From assembly GCA_026400425.1 (NCBI GenBank), contig JAPLPC010000615.1:1-25211 (forward strand): a stretch of 25,211 bases of DNA. Reading direction: 5' to 3'. The position numbers and the translations under genes are program-made. The notes under the pieces were generated by a model. The model worked only from the letters and a program-made list of their open reading frames with translations. It ran no database searches and was not told where the DNA came from. Shown in pieces: positions 8,489 through 16,981 of this stretch (its first letter is position 1; each line of letters opens with the position of its first letter). The stretch is from Hyphomicrobiales bacterium. Its GTDB lineage: Bacteria; Pseudomonadota; Alphaproteobacteria; Rhizobiales; Xanthobacteraceae.

Positions 8489-9112
8489 ATGCTCGGCCGT
8501 CCCAAATTCGTTCTCGCGTCCGGTTCGCCTCGACGTGTCAGTCTGCTCAATCAGGCTGGCATCGAACCCGATGCGCTGCGCCCGGCCGATGTGGACGAAA
8601 CTCCGACGCGCGGCGAACTGCCGCGCGCTTGCGCCAACCGACTGGCCCGCGCCAAGGCCGAGGCCGCGTTGAAATCGGTTCAGCTCGACGACGAATTGCG
8701 CGGCTCATTCATTCTCGCCGCGGATACGGTGGTCGCCGTCGGTCGTCGTATTATGCCCAAGGCGGAACTGGTGGACGAGGCCTCGCAATGCCTGCGGCTG
8801 TTGTCCGGCCGCAACCACCGCGTCTACACGTCGATCTGTCTGGTGACGCCGAAAGAAGGCTTTCGCCAGCGGCTGGTCGAGACCCGGGTCCGCTTCAAGC
8901 GGCTCAGTGAGGACGACATCTCCAGCTATATCGGTTCCGGCGAATGGCGCGGAAAGGCCGGTGGCTATGCCATCCAGGGCATCGCCGGCTCGTTCGTGGT
9001 GAAGCTGGTCGGTTCCTACACCAGTGTCGTCGGGCTGCCCCTGTACGAAACCACCGCGCTGTTGGGCGGCGAGGGGTTTCCGATCCGATTTGGCTGGTTG
9101 AATGCAAGCTAA
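8489..9112 (+). CDS. maf: Maf-like nucleoside triphosphate pyrophosphatase
   Basis: Maf proteins hydrolyse non-canonical or regulatory NTPs to NMP and pyrophosphate and are linked to septum control. The 207-residue protein shows the N-terminal FVLASGSPRRVSLLNQAG, the central FILAADTVVAVGRRIMPKA with the catalytic aspartate, RLLSGRNHRVYT, and the C-terminal KAGGYAIQGIAGSFV, all diagnostic. The ATG at 8489 has only a weak AGGA upstream. The 3' end overlaps yacG by 11 bases, indicating co-translation. Which Maf subfamily (dTTP/UTP or 7-methyl-GTP type) it belongs to is not settled here. Confidence 0.93.
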   Translation: MLGRPKFVLASGSPRRVSLLNQAGIEPDALRPADVDETPTRGELPRACANRLARAKAEAALKSVQLDDELRGSFILAADTVVAVGRRIMPKAELVDEASQCLRLLSGRNHRVYTSICLVTPKEGFRQRLVETRVRFKRLSEDDISSYIGSGEWRGKAGGYAIQGIAGSFVVKLVGSYTSVVGLPLYETTALLGGEGFPIRFGWLNAS

Positions 9113-9281
9113 AGCTCCACGTGCCCGTCCGGCCAAACCCTGCCCGATCTGCGGCGAGCCGTCGGTCGAGGTCTCGAAGCCGTTCTGTTCGGAGCGCTGC
9201 CGCGACGTCGATCTCAATCGCTGGCTGTCCGGACGTTATGCGATTCCCGGCCGCCCGACCGACGACGAGGATGGCGAATGA
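9102..9281 (+). CDS. yacG: DNA gyrase inhibitor YacG (zinc-binding)
   Basis: A 59-residue protein starting at the ATG at 9102, inside the last codons of maf. It carries the YacG zinc site: CPIC at residues 14-17 and FCSERC with cysteines at 29 and 33, followed by RDVDLNRWLSGRYAIPG, the family's conserved block. YacG of E. coli binds GyrB and inhibits gyrase. Size, motif spacing and position after maf all fit. The 11-base overlap with maf implies translational coupling. Confidence 0.95.
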   Translation: MQAKAPRARPAKPCPICGEPSVEVSKPFCSERCRDVDLNRWLSGRYAIPGRPTDDEDGE

Positions 9282-9291
9282 GGCGGCTCGA

Positions 9292-9308
9292 CGCCGGTTC
9301 TGCCGGCG
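9292..9308. terminator. Small GC-rich hairpin after yacG, possible terminator
   Basis: CGCCGG (9292-9297) and CCGGCG (9303-9308) form a perfect six-pair stem over a TTCTG loop, 11 bases after the yacG stop. No uninterrupted T-run follows, so termination is only a suggestion. Confidence 0.35.
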
Positions 9309-9358
9309 ATCGGCTTTCGCATTGTTTTGGCGGCAAATTTCTCATCGTAAAATAGCTG

Positions 9359-11173
9359 TCATGCGGGTGGACAGCGTCGATTTGCCTGACTATAAACCGG
9401 CGCTCCCCCGGCCTCGCCGGGGCGGCGCCCAGGTAGCTCAGTTGGTAGAGCATGCGACTGAAAATCGCAGTGTCGGTGGTTCGATCCCGCCCCTGGGCAC
9501 CATTCCTGAACAGATTTACGAACCCGAGGCGTCGGTTGCCCGTCCGGTCCAAAGGTGGACCGGATGTTGTCGTTTGAGCCGACGATCCGGATCTTGTCTT
9601 CGGACACGATGATCGCGTCCACCATGCTCGAAAGATAGGCTTTCCGCGCGGCGACATCGCCGGAGGTGAGCTGTTCGCGCATTAGGCGGGTGAACCGATC
9701 GACAGCGACGGGGTCAATCTCGATGGGCGCTCCGCTCGACTTCTTCGCATAATCCAGCGCTTCAACCGCTCTGTCGCGGGAGGCTTTCAGAGCCGCAACG
9801 CGCTCTTTGAGGGTCGGGTCAGTGCCGTCAACGGTACCCGCCTCGATCGCCGCGTAGAGGCGCCCCAACCGCTCTTCGGCCTCGGAAGCCTGGCGGGCGA
9901 GATCGACGATCCGGCGATCGGCGGAAGCCTGCCGTTCGTCGCGGCGGGCTTTCAAGGCGAGCAGGATCGAAGTCACCCGGTCCGGCTGTAGCAACTGATC
10001 GGTCAAAGCCTCGACAACCAGCTTCTCGATGACCGGACGGGGGACCTTTCGGTTGACGCAGCTCGTCCCGTCGCCTTGCTTGTGGCGCCCCTGCTTGGTG
10101 GCCTGGATGCACTTGTAGTAGGCGTAGATCTTTCCGGTCCTGGAGGTGCCTGTCGCGGTCGTCAACGCGCAAGATACTTCACAGTCGCAGCGCACCAGGC
10201 CACCGAGCAAGGAGGGCGCCGAGGTCAGACGCGGCCCTTTGGCTCGCGGCTGCCGCGCAACCAGAAGGGCCTGGACTTCGTCGAACAAGGCACGATCGAT
10301 GATCGTCGGCACATCATATTCGACGATTTCGGCGACGTCCTTGCGTTCGCCATCGCCCTTGCGGTTGAACTCATTGAAACGGCGAACCCCTGTATAGGCG
10401 TCGCGCGTGAGAATCTCGTGGATGGTTCCGGTGCCGAACAACGAGCCGTTCCTCGAACGGAAGCCGCGCTCGTTCAACCAGATCGCGATCTTTTTCGTGC
10501 CGAGCGGGCCGGAGTTTCCATCGCCGTTCCGGGCGAGATCGAAGGCGCGAACGACGATCTCGGCCTCGACCGGTTCGATCGCGAGCTTTTTCTTCTGCTT
10601 GTTTCCGATGATCTCGGCATCGACGGACTTGTATCCGAATGGAATGATGCCACCGTTGGAGAATCCACGGCGCGCGTTCTCTTTCATGGTGCGCGTTGTC
10701 GCGCGTGACGTTTCCGCGGACTGGAATTCGTTGACGATACCGATGAACTTCCTGAACAGATCTCCGCTCGCATCATTGGTCAATGGCTCGGCGAATGAAA
10801 TCAGTTCAACTTTGTGCTTGCGCAGAGCGCGGACGGTGAGCTCCTGCTCGAACTGGTTTCTGAACGCGCGCGAAAACGAATAGACGAGAATGGCGTCGAC
10901 CGATCGCGTGCCGTCGGTCGCGCGCGCGATCATCTGTTCGAACGCCGGCCGCTTCATATTCGTGGCCGTCTCACCCTCGTCGCGGAAAATGCCGACGACG
11001 TTCTCGCCGTCGCGCTTGCAGCGAGCGATCAGTTGGTTCTCCTGATCCATCAGGCTGAGGGCATTCTGGGCCTGAGCATCAGTCGATACGCGCACATAGA
11101 TGAGCACGTTTCGCGTCGCCTTGACTCCGTTCGTCGAGGGCGTTTCCAATGCGTGAAGATGTTTGCGTGCCAC
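9359..11173 (-). CDS. Large serine recombinase (site-specific integrase) running antisense through tRNA-Phe
   Basis: This 604-residue protein starts at GTG 11173. The N-terminal resolvase domain contains NVLIYVRVSTDAQAQN with catalytic Ser30, followed by IFRDEGETATNMKRPAFEQMI and the arginine-bearing VYSFSRAFRN. A recombinase domain follows (RRGFSNGGIIPFGYK, IHEILTRDAYTGVRRFN), then a zinc-ribbon-like segment (GGLVRCDCEVSCALTTA, YYKC, SCVNRK) and a coiled-coil region near residues 425-480. This is the architecture of large serine integrases. The last ~47 residues, from about 558, are the antisense of tRNA-Phe plus upstream chromosome, so the natural C-terminus depends on the integrated state. 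It lies 36 bases after the 141-aa gene and may share its transcript. Confidence 0.95.
   Translation of the reverse strand: MARKHLHALETPSTNGVKATRNVLIYVRVSTDAQAQNALSLMDQENQLIARCKRDGENVVGIFRDEGETATNMKRPAFEQMIARATDGTRSVDAILVYSFSRAFRNQFEQELTVRALRKHKVELISFAEPLTNDASGDLFRKFIGIVNEFQSAETSRATTRTMKENARRGFSNGGIIPFGYKSVDAEIIGNKQKKKLAIEPVEAEIVVRAFDLARNGDGNSGPLGTKKIAIWLNERGFRSRNGSLFGTGTIHEILTRDAYTGVRRFNEFNRKGDGERKDVAEIVEYDVPTIIDRALFDEVQALLVARQPRAKGPRLTSAPSLLGGLVRCDCEVSCALTTATGTSRTGKIYAYYKCIQATKQGRHKQGDGTSCVNRKVPRPVIEKLVVEALTDQLLQPDRVTSILLALKARRDERQASADRRIVDLARQASEAEERLGRLYAAIEAGTVDGTDPTLKERVAALKASRDRAVEALDYAKKSSGAPIEIDPVAVDRFTRLMREQLTSGDVAARKAYLSSMVDAIIVSEDKIRIVGSNDNIRSTFGPDGQPTPRVRKSVQEWCPGAGSNHRHCDFQSHALPTELPGRRPGEAGGAPVYSQANRRCPPA
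9427..9502 (+). tRNA. tRNA-Phe (GAA anticodon)
   Basis: A complete 76-base cloverleaf. The acceptor GCCCAGG/CCTGGGC has all seven pairs, the D-arm is GCTC-AGTTGGTA-GAGC, and the anticodon arm TGCGA-CTGAAAA-TCGCA gives anticodon GAA. The T-loop is TTCGATC and the terminal CCA is encoded. It is the insertion site of the mobile element to its right; the serine recombinase gene reads across it on the opposite strand. Confidence 0.97.
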
Positions 11174-11209
11174 GAGAATATTGCCCCTGCCTCAAGTCAT
11201 GGATCGAGT

Positions 11210-11635
11210 CTAGCGGGGCGGTGCGAGCTTGTGAAGCAATTCAATCGCAGCGGCGCTGCGCATCTTGCTCACATCGACCATCTTGCCGTGGCGACGCGTC
11301 CATTCGATGCGGAACGCCTCGTGCAGCATCTCGGTGTGCGTCACACACAGGCCCTGGAACGTTGCCTGCGCGCCATTATCCGGCAGCCGGAGAAAGCCCT
11401 GGATGAAGATCTGGTGGCGCAGCTCCTCGTTGATTGCACGAAGCTCGATGATCGCCGCCTCCCGATACCGGGGCTTGTAGACGTAGCGCGTATCCGGCGT
11501 GAATTGGCCGCGCATCGAGGGACACTGCGCCAGGACCTCGCCGACCAGCCAGACACCGCTGTCGACGGCGATGTCGGCGTATTTCTCCAAGTCCATTTTC
11601 AGGATGCGGGGCTCGTACAACGGATGGATGGTCAT
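11210..11635 (-). CDS. Unknown 141-aa protein of the element
   Basis: It starts at ATG 11635 with a good GGAGAG ribosome site, and the start overlaps the stop of the preceding small gene (ATGA). The protein is soluble and probably mostly helical, with no membrane segment and no recognised motif. Stretches such as YKPRYREAAIIELRAINEELRHQIFIQGFLRLPDNG and LHEAFRIEWTRRHGKMVDVSKMRS look like amphipathic helices. Its position between the relaxase and the integrase suggests an accessory role in transfer or excision, such as a directionality or DNA-binding factor. That is inference from context only. Confidence 0.7.
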   Translation of the reverse strand: MTIHPLYEPRILKMDLEKYADIAVDSGVWLVGEVLAQCPSMRGQFTPDTRYVYKPRYREAAIIELRAINEELRHQIFIQGFLRLPDNGAQATFQGLCVTHTEMLHEAFRIEWTRRHGKMVDVSKMRSAAAIELLHKLAPPR

Positions 11636-11844
11636 CGCTTCTCTCCTTTTCGATGTGCCTTAGTCATCGCCGGCATCGTGCGGGGTTTGGTATCGAAGAC
11701 CGCGTCGAGCAGGTCGCCGAAATATCGCTCGATCGCATCCAGCTCGGCCTTCGAGACCGGGATCGGATCGGGCAATTCGTTCTCCACGGTCCAGAATTCC
11801 GGATCGGAGGGCCGCGGCTTTGCGGGAGAGCGATTAGAGCTCAT
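11632..11844 (-). CDS. Unknown 70-aa protein overlapping the relaxase 3' end
   Basis: The ATG at 11844 lies within the last codons of the relaxase gene (11-base overlap), and the stop overlaps the next start, so it is coupled on both sides. The sequence begins MSSNRSPAKPRPSDPEFWTVENELPDPI and continues with a helix AELDAIERYFGDLLDAVFDTKP. The C-terminus is basic. The frame is open 19 codons further upstream, but that start would lie deeper in the relaxase. No family is recognised. The tight coupling is the evidence that it is real. Confidence 0.65.
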   Translation of the reverse strand: MSSNRSPAKPRPSDPEFWTVENELPDPIPVSKAELDAIERYFGDLLDAVFDTKPRTMPAMTKAHRKGEKR

Positions 11845-14482
11845 GGCCGAGCTCACGCTTGTTGCGATGCTGACGATCGCGAGCGACGACTGCGGTGGCA
11901 TCCGCCAGTTCGGACGGCTCGATCGTGCTCGTCTTGATGCTCTCGCGAGAGAGCAATTTCAGCAGAAGGGCTCGACGCTCCCGCGGGGCGACGTCTGTCT
12001 GCCTCGTCTCGCCGGGACGGGCGGCTTTGACATGGGCGTCGATCTCGGCGCGGTCGATGACCAGCGACAGCGCCCCACGCGCCCGGCTGGCGGCGACATA
12101 CAGCGAATTCCGGTCGTAGCGCAGATCAATCACGGCCGTGCAGCTCTCGGCCGTCAAACCCTGTGACTGATACACCGTCGTCGCGTAGTCATGAGAGAGG
12201 CGCGCGTGCCCGTGCTCATCGGCGACGGCCCTCGTCGAGAAGGCGATGCGCTGGCGACCGAGGCGAGCGGTGACGGTGGCGTGGTCGCGGCCGTCCTCCT
12301 CAATATGCTCAATCTTGGCGCAGGTTCCGTTGATGATTCGGTGGCCGTCCAGATCAACCCGGCGACCAAACCTGATGCGGTCCCCGACGGCGAGGCGCAG
12401 GACATAGGGATCGCCCGATGCCGACGATGCCGCGACCAAGATGTCCCGTCCCTGCAACTGGCCGGTTGCGCGCAAACGCTTGCGGATCTCGGCATTGAGG
12501 CCGCGCACCGTGGCGTTGGAGCGCGCGATCAGGAGATGGTCCTTGTCAGGCCGCTCCTGCCGGGCGGCGAACCAGCGGTCCACGGCGGTTTGGATGGTCG
12601 GCTTTTGGCCCTCGGTTTCGACGATGCAGTTTTGTGCTTCTAGGATCTTGAAGGCGGCATCGACTCTACGATACGCAAGGTGTTCGACGGCGCGGCGCAT
12701 TTTCGGATCGCGCTGCCTAACTATCTTCTGCAACACCGTGCCTTCCGTTGCGAAGCGGACCAGTTCGATGCCGGCCGAGGCCGCGATTGGCTTGAGCTGG
12801 CTTGAATCGCCAGAGAGGACCAGCTTCGCCTGGCCCGCGATCAGGCCGGCGGGTGTAGATTCGCGAGTCGCAGCGTCGCGCGATGCTTCCTTGAGGATGG
12901 CATGCGTTGCTCTCGCGCCGAGCAAGCCGACTTCGTCGACGATCAGCACGGTGTTGGGATCGAGAAACCGGCCGCCGGTCCGGGCAATGGCAAGCCAGGA
13001 GTCGATGGCTCTTGCCTCGACCTGCAACTCTCCAGCGAGCATTTCGGCGGTGCGCCAGGAGGCCGCCGCCGCGATGACGCGGTGGCCATCCTCCTTGAGC
13101 TGGACCACCAGCGGCTTGAGCGAGAACGTCTTCGCAGTTCCCGCCTTGCCTTCAAGCAGCGACAGGGCTCGGCCTTCGGCCAGCGTGCTCACTGCGGCAA
13201 ACTGGTCGCTCGATAGGCCGGCCACGCTCGACTTGTCCTTCAGTTTTGCGAGGTCGGGACCATGCCACGACCGGTTCGCAAGACCCCGCGCCAGATCAAT
13301 CACCTCGCGCTCCAGGCGGATCATCTCCGGGGTCGAATAGACAGGCTCCCCGAGTTGATCTTGCCGAATTTCCACGATCTGACCGCTCGCGATCAGCTGA
13401 TCGACGCGCTGCATCAGGTGGGCGGGATCGGCCTCGGTCCCGACGTGGGCGGTCGCGACCGCGCGGATCACATCGACCCGCGAAAACGTCGCCTCATGCT
13501 CGGTGAGCAGCTCGGGAATTTTGACGAGCGCAGCTTCGAATGTTTCATCGCGACCGCCGCGATCGAGGTCTGGCGCTATGCGCAGATTCTCGACGCAGTG
13601 CCCGGGAACGAGCCCGAGCTCGATCGCCTTACTCTGCCAGAGGGTGAACCGATCGGTGTCGTCTTCACGCTGCTTGCTACGGCGCGTCGAGAGCGCGGCG
13701 GCCGCCGCTACTGCAGGTGCAGAGGCGGAATCCTGACCGCTCTCGGCGACCTCGTCTTCGATCTGACTCCTGCGGCTGGAGAAGAATTTTCGGACTTCCG
13801 GATCAAAACCCACCTCGAAGGTGCCGTGCTTTCCGATCTCCTGAATAGAGAAGCCGAGCTTGCGCAATTCGTAGGCGGCATGCGCTGCATGGATCGATCC
13901 CAGGCAGGTCTTGATCTGTCCCAGTCGCGTATCAATGCAGCCGATCGTTCCGTCATCTCTTATGGCGAGGTTGAACAAGACGGAATGTGTATGGACCTGC
14001 GGGTCCGAAAAGATGGAGCCATCGAGGTGCGGCGCAGGCCGCGCGGTATCGTGAGTAAACAGGGCGCCGGTCAGTCCGACGTGCTGGCGGCGGAGCCCGT
14101 CGCGTCCTCTGCGCGCGTAAGTCCCTTCTTCCTCCAGAATTTCCAACGCGCGATGGACGCCCGTCAGGTGCGCGTCGAGGACGGCTTGGCGCAGCGTCGC
14201 ATCGGTCGTCAGCGCATAGACAAGGCTCACGCTTTTGGACGGCGAGAAGGTGAAGTCGACGCCTTCAACCTTGCGGCCACTTGTCGTCAGCAGCCAGCGT
14301 CCCTGTTCGTCGAGGCCCGCGTGGAGCTGTGCAAAACGCTCGATGTCGACGGCACCGCCATGCGTCAGGCCAAATTGCCCGTCGCGCGCGATCCACGTTG
14401 CCCCAATCTGCCGTTCGCCGCCGTGATAATAATCCCGGGCGTAGTACGTCGAGGCGGTGCCGATTTGAAGCGATGCAACCAT
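11834..14482 (-). CDS. MobF-type conjugative relaxase/helicase (TrwC/TraA-like)
   Basis: This enzyme would nick the element at its origin of transfer and unwind the strand for export. Seen from the ATG at 14482: MVASLQIGTASTYYARDYYHGG, with the N-terminal tyrosines expected to be catalytic, GVDFTFSPSKSVSLVYAL, and the metal-binding histidine cluster DPQVHTHSVLFNLA (~158-170). The RecD-like helicase half has Walker A LLEGKAGTAKTFSLK (~440-455), Walker B VLIVDEVGLLG (~511-521) and the C-terminal TTVYQSQGLTAESCTAVID. Length is 882 residues. A GTG at 14512 would add ten residues but sits on the shared upstream motif, so the inner ATG is preferred on family grounds although its ribosome site is poor. 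It is its own transcription unit, behind a terminator. Confidence 0.93.
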   Translation of the reverse strand: MVASLQIGTASTYYARDYYHGGERQIGATWIARDGQFGLTHGGAVDIERFAQLHAGLDEQGRWLLTTSGRKVEGVDFTFSPSKSVSLVYALTTDATLRQAVLDAHLTGVHRALEILEEEGTYARRGRDGLRRQHVGLTGALFTHDTARPAPHLDGSIFSDPQVHTHSVLFNLAIRDDGTIGCIDTRLGQIKTCLGSIHAAHAAYELRKLGFSIQEIGKHGTFEVGFDPEVRKFFSSRRSQIEDEVAESGQDSASAPAVAAAAALSTRRSKQREDDTDRFTLWQSKAIELGLVPGHCVENLRIAPDLDRGGRDETFEAALVKIPELLTEHEATFSRVDVIRAVATAHVGTEADPAHLMQRVDQLIASGQIVEIRQDQLGEPVYSTPEMIRLEREVIDLARGLANRSWHGPDLAKLKDKSSVAGLSSDQFAAVSTLAEGRALSLLEGKAGTAKTFSLKPLVVQLKEDGHRVIAAAASWRTAEMLAGELQVEARAIDSWLAIARTGGRFLDPNTVLIVDEVGLLGARATHAILKEASRDAATRESTPAGLIAGQAKLVLSGDSSQLKPIAASAGIELVRFATEGTVLQKIVRQRDPKMRRAVEHLAYRRVDAAFKILEAQNCIVETEGQKPTIQTAVDRWFAARQERPDKDHLLIARSNATVRGLNAEIRKRLRATGQLQGRDILVAASSASGDPYVLRLAVGDRIRFGRRVDLDGHRIINGTCAKIEHIEEDGRDHATVTARLGRQRIAFSTRAVADEHGHARLSHDYATTVYQSQGLTAESCTAVIDLRYDRNSLYVAASRARGALSLVIDRAEIDAHVKAARPGETRQTDVAPRERRALLLKLLSRESIKTSTIEPSELADATAVVARDRQHRNKRELGHEL

Positions 14483-14511
14483 GATGGAGGAAGCATCGCG
14501 AAGATCGCGCA

Positions 14512-14542
14512 CCGATGAGTCCCGCGACCCCCCACAAAATCC
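14512..14542 (-). promoter_or_regulatory. Shared upstream motif, copy 1 (relaxase unit)
   Basis: On the minus strand it reads GGATTTTGTGGGGGG then TCGCGGGACTCATCGG. It is identical at 30 of 31 positions to copy 3 and shares a 25-base core with copy 2. It lies between the upstream terminator and the relaxase ATG, ending 29 bases before it. The core contains near-palindromic GGTC/GACC arms. It is probably an operator or a conserved 5' leader element. Confidence 0.75.
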
Positions 14543-14553
14543 GGAGAGCTCGT

Positions 14554-14582
14554 AAAAAAGAAAGCCGCCCGAAGGCGGCTTT
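14554..14582 (-). terminator. Intrinsic terminator of the coupling-protein operon
   Basis: AAAGCCGCC (14561-14569) pairs with GGCGGCTTT (14574-14582) over a four-base loop. On the minus strand the hairpin is followed by a C-T6 tract. It lies 10 bases after the coupling-protein stop and insulates the relaxase unit. Confidence 0.9.
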
Positions 14583-14592
14583 TGAGGACTGT

Positions 14593-16302
14593 TCAGGCCT
14601 GCGGTTTACGCGGGAGCCAGCAATGGATAGGCCAGTCAATAATGGGGATGTCGGCGAGGCCGAGTACGGCGGCCCTGATGAACGGACGCCCCCACAGGTT
14701 GAATTTGAGCCCGAGGTCGGATTGATATTCGGAGACCGTGATTGGCGGAATCGTCCACTCTCTCGGTTGCCGATCAGCATTAGCAGACTGATCAGCTTCG
14801 CGGATTGTGCGCTGCGCGACCCACTCCTTGGCGACGCGCTGCGCGCTTTCACCTGGCGCCAGACCGCATATGATCTGTAGCCCAAAGTTTTCCCGGAACG
14901 CTTCCGATTCCTTAAGCTGGGCCGGGCTCTGCACGGTCACGACCGTACGGACCCCGCGCGACCGCCCCAGCGCCGCCAGATCCGTGATGGCCAGACACTT
15001 GTCGATGCCGATCCGCGAGACCTCGTCCAGGAACAACCAGATGTGCCAGTCGTGCTCATCCTCGACGTCCCCGCCCAAAATGGTCCCGGCAAGAACCCGC
15101 AGCACGAGCTTGACGAAGGCCGCCGAGCGCTCGCGCCGCTGCAGGTCGTAGCGTAGGATGATCGGCCGGCGCCACTGCCCGGCGACAGCCCAGGCGCGCA
15201 ATGACCGAGACGGCGCACCGTTTTGCTCCAGCTTGGCGAATCGGCGTGCGGCGGAGCCCACATGTGCGATCAGGTTGAACATCAGGGACAGTACGAAGGT
15301 AGCGGGGTCTTCGCCGCGCGTCATGACCATGGCGGCGACCTCGGGTGCGATCGTGCGGATCATGTACTCCAGATCCCCCGGAGGCTTGGACAGCATGGCG
15401 TGCAGATCACGCCAGCCCCATTTCTGTCCACGTTCCGATTGCAAGTGCTGGACGATCGCGCTCAGGATCAATCGCGAGCCCTCGGCCCAGACCGGATCCC
15501 GGGAATCCGGGATCAGGCTTGCCGCGAACTCGTCGCTGTCGGCATCATCCAGGAGATCTCGGCCGATCGCCCACACGACCGAATTTGCTCCGGCGAGATC
15601 GAAGACGAGGGGCTTGTATCTTGCGAACCGTTTGGACAACTGCCCCTTGACGTCGAGGGCCAGGACGCGATCGCGGCGCGTCAGAGCCTGGCGCATCAGA
15701 CCTTCCGCGATCACGGACTTGCCTGATCCCGGCGGTCCCATAAGCAAGACACCTTCCGTCTCGGTGACGATGGGCAAGCGCGTTCCCGGCGCCAGGAAGA
15801 TGCCGTCGCCGGTTTGCCGACGCAGCGGCTGCAAGGTCGCGTTCAGGTAGCGGGCGCCTGAAGGGCCCCATAGCGGCCGCGGTCCATTAACGTGGAGAGC
15901 TGAGATGCGCTTCGGGCTGTCGTCGCGCACCCGCCGGAACACCGGTCTTGCCGTGGCAGCTCCGACCGCACAGGCCACAGCAAATCGGAGAGCGAAGGGC
16001 ATGACGAGATCGCCCGGCGGCGTGGCGTCGATGAGGGCGGCCAAGAGCCGCAAGGGATAGAGAGCGAGCTCCCCGATCTTGTTCGTCGCCAAACGAGGGA
16101 TATTAGCCTGCTTGATGAACGACCAGAGATCGGAGGGGTGCACGGTGACCGCCGTATCGTAGGGATGCCACCATACCAGCGGCGGGATCAGCGTGCAGAA
16201 GGCGATGCTCATCGTCAGCAACACGGTGAGGAACGTGATGCTGCCAAAGAAGCGCGCGCTGGCGAGCGAGGGATGCGGTTCGGTCGGATGGGGTTTGATC
16301 AT
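14593..16302 (-). CDS. Type IV coupling protein (VirD4/TraD-type ATPase)
   Basis: The 569-residue inner-membrane ATPase would bring the relaxase-DNA complex to a type IV secretion channel. N-terminal hydrophobic segments lie at about residues 21-46 (SITFLTVLLTMSIAFCTLIPPLVW) and 100-120 (FALRFAVACAVGAATA). Walker A is LLMGPPGSGKSVIAEGL (~185-201), and Walker B is IWLFLDEVSRIG (~420-431), followed by LAALGRSRGVRTVVTVQSPAQL, the usual coupling-protein block. ATG 16302 has an AGGTGA ribosome site and is four bases after the preceding gene. A strong terminator follows the stop. The protein is shorter than F-type TraD and lacks an all-acidic tail. Confidence 0.9.
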   Translation of the reverse strand: MIKPHPTEPHPSLASARFFGSITFLTVLLTMSIAFCTLIPPLVWWHPYDTAVTVHPSDLWSFIKQANIPRLATNKIGELALYPLRLLAALIDATPPGDLVMPFALRFAVACAVGAATARPVFRRVRDDSPKRISALHVNGPRPLWGPSGARYLNATLQPLRRQTGDGIFLAPGTRLPIVTETEGVLLMGPPGSGKSVIAEGLMRQALTRRDRVLALDVKGQLSKRFARYKPLVFDLAGANSVVWAIGRDLLDDADSDEFAASLIPDSRDPVWAEGSRLILSAIVQHLQSERGQKWGWRDLHAMLSKPPGDLEYMIRTIAPEVAAMVMTRGEDPATFVLSLMFNLIAHVGSAARRFAKLEQNGAPSRSLRAWAVAGQWRRPIILRYDLQRRERSAAFVKLVLRVLAGTILGGDVEDEHDWHIWLFLDEVSRIGIDKCLAITDLAALGRSRGVRTVVTVQSPAQLKESEAFRENFGLQIICGLAPGESAQRVAKEWVAQRTIREADQSANADRQPREWTIPPITVSEYQSDLGLKFNLWGRPFIRAAVLGLADIPIIDWPIHCWLPRKPQA

Positions 16303-16306
16303 GATG

Positions 16307-16981
16307 TCACCTGAGGCTGATGCCGGCGCGGCGCGGGATATGGATCCGTGCGGCCTGCGGCAGGAAGGAGTTGGTGTCGAAGGACGGATTTGCCGCGGCC
16401 AGCACGGCGAGCGGCAAGCCGAGTTTTTCAGCCGCCATCGACAGGCTCAGGCTCGTCGAACCGACGACGTAGGTGCAGTCGCCGGTCCAGGCGTCGAGCC
16501 TGCCGCAGATGCGCGGCAGCGACGGCTGAGCCGTCAATTCGGGCAGCAGACGCTCAAGGAACGGCGCCGAGACGATTAGGAGGCTGCCGATCATGGCCGC
16601 GATCGTCGCCTTGCGGACGCACTCCCACCAGAGGGGCTGGCGGCTGCGGAGTCGGGTCAACCACGACGCGCGCTCCCGCTGCACCTTCTGCTCGACGCGG
16701 GCCGACCGGGCGGGCGGCGGCGCGGCCGGCGAGCCGCCGCCTTCGACGCGGATGACGCGCGAGCGTTCGGCCAGCATGGCCATCCCGCGCGAGCCGAGCC
16801 GCGCGATCACCCAGCCGGGCACTCGCCTGAGTTCAGCGAGCGACATTTTGGCCAGCCGCTCGACGATCGCGCGGCGGCCGGCTTCCCCGCGCACGCGCAA
16901 CTCGCGCAGGCGGCGCAGCCAGGCCTCGAAATCTTCATCAGAGCGGGGCTGCTGTTGCAGGTCGTTGGGATGATCAGGCAT
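16307..16981 (-). CDS. Single-pass membrane protein with LysM-like C-terminal domain
   Basis: The 224-residue product from ATG 16981 overlaps the ParA-like stop, so the two are coupled. N-terminal residues 1-~110 are charged and arginine-rich (FEAWLRRLRELRVRGEAGRRAIVERLAKMS) and presumably cytoplasmic. One hydrophobic helix lies near 140-165 (ATIAAMIGSLLIVSAPFLERLL). The rest, CTYVVGSTSLSLSMAAEKLGLPLAVLAAANPSFDTNSFLPQAARIHIP, follows the LysM pattern, with YxV at the start, LGLPLxxLxxANP in the middle and a final hydrophobic-I-P. A periplasmic peptidoglycan-binding anchor is inferred. Its place between a ParA-like ATPase and the coupling protein suggests a role in positioning the transfer machinery. 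The LysM call is by eye. Confidence 0.75.
   Translation of the reverse strand: MPDHPNDLQQQPRSDEDFEAWLRRLRELRVRGEAGRRAIVERLAKMSLAELRRVPGWVIARLGSRGMAMLAERSRVIRVEGGGSPAAPPPARSARVEQKVQRERASWLTRLRSRQPLWWECVRKATIAAMIGSLLIVSAPFLERLLPELTAQPSLPRICGRLDAWTGDCTYVVGSTSLSLSMAAEKLGLPLAVLAAANPSFDTNSFLPQAARIHIPRRAGISLR

Noticed and set aside
10814..12166. 450-codon plus-strand frame across the relaxase/integrase region
   Set aside because: Antisense to four coupled minus-strand genes, with no start signal and no recognisable domain.
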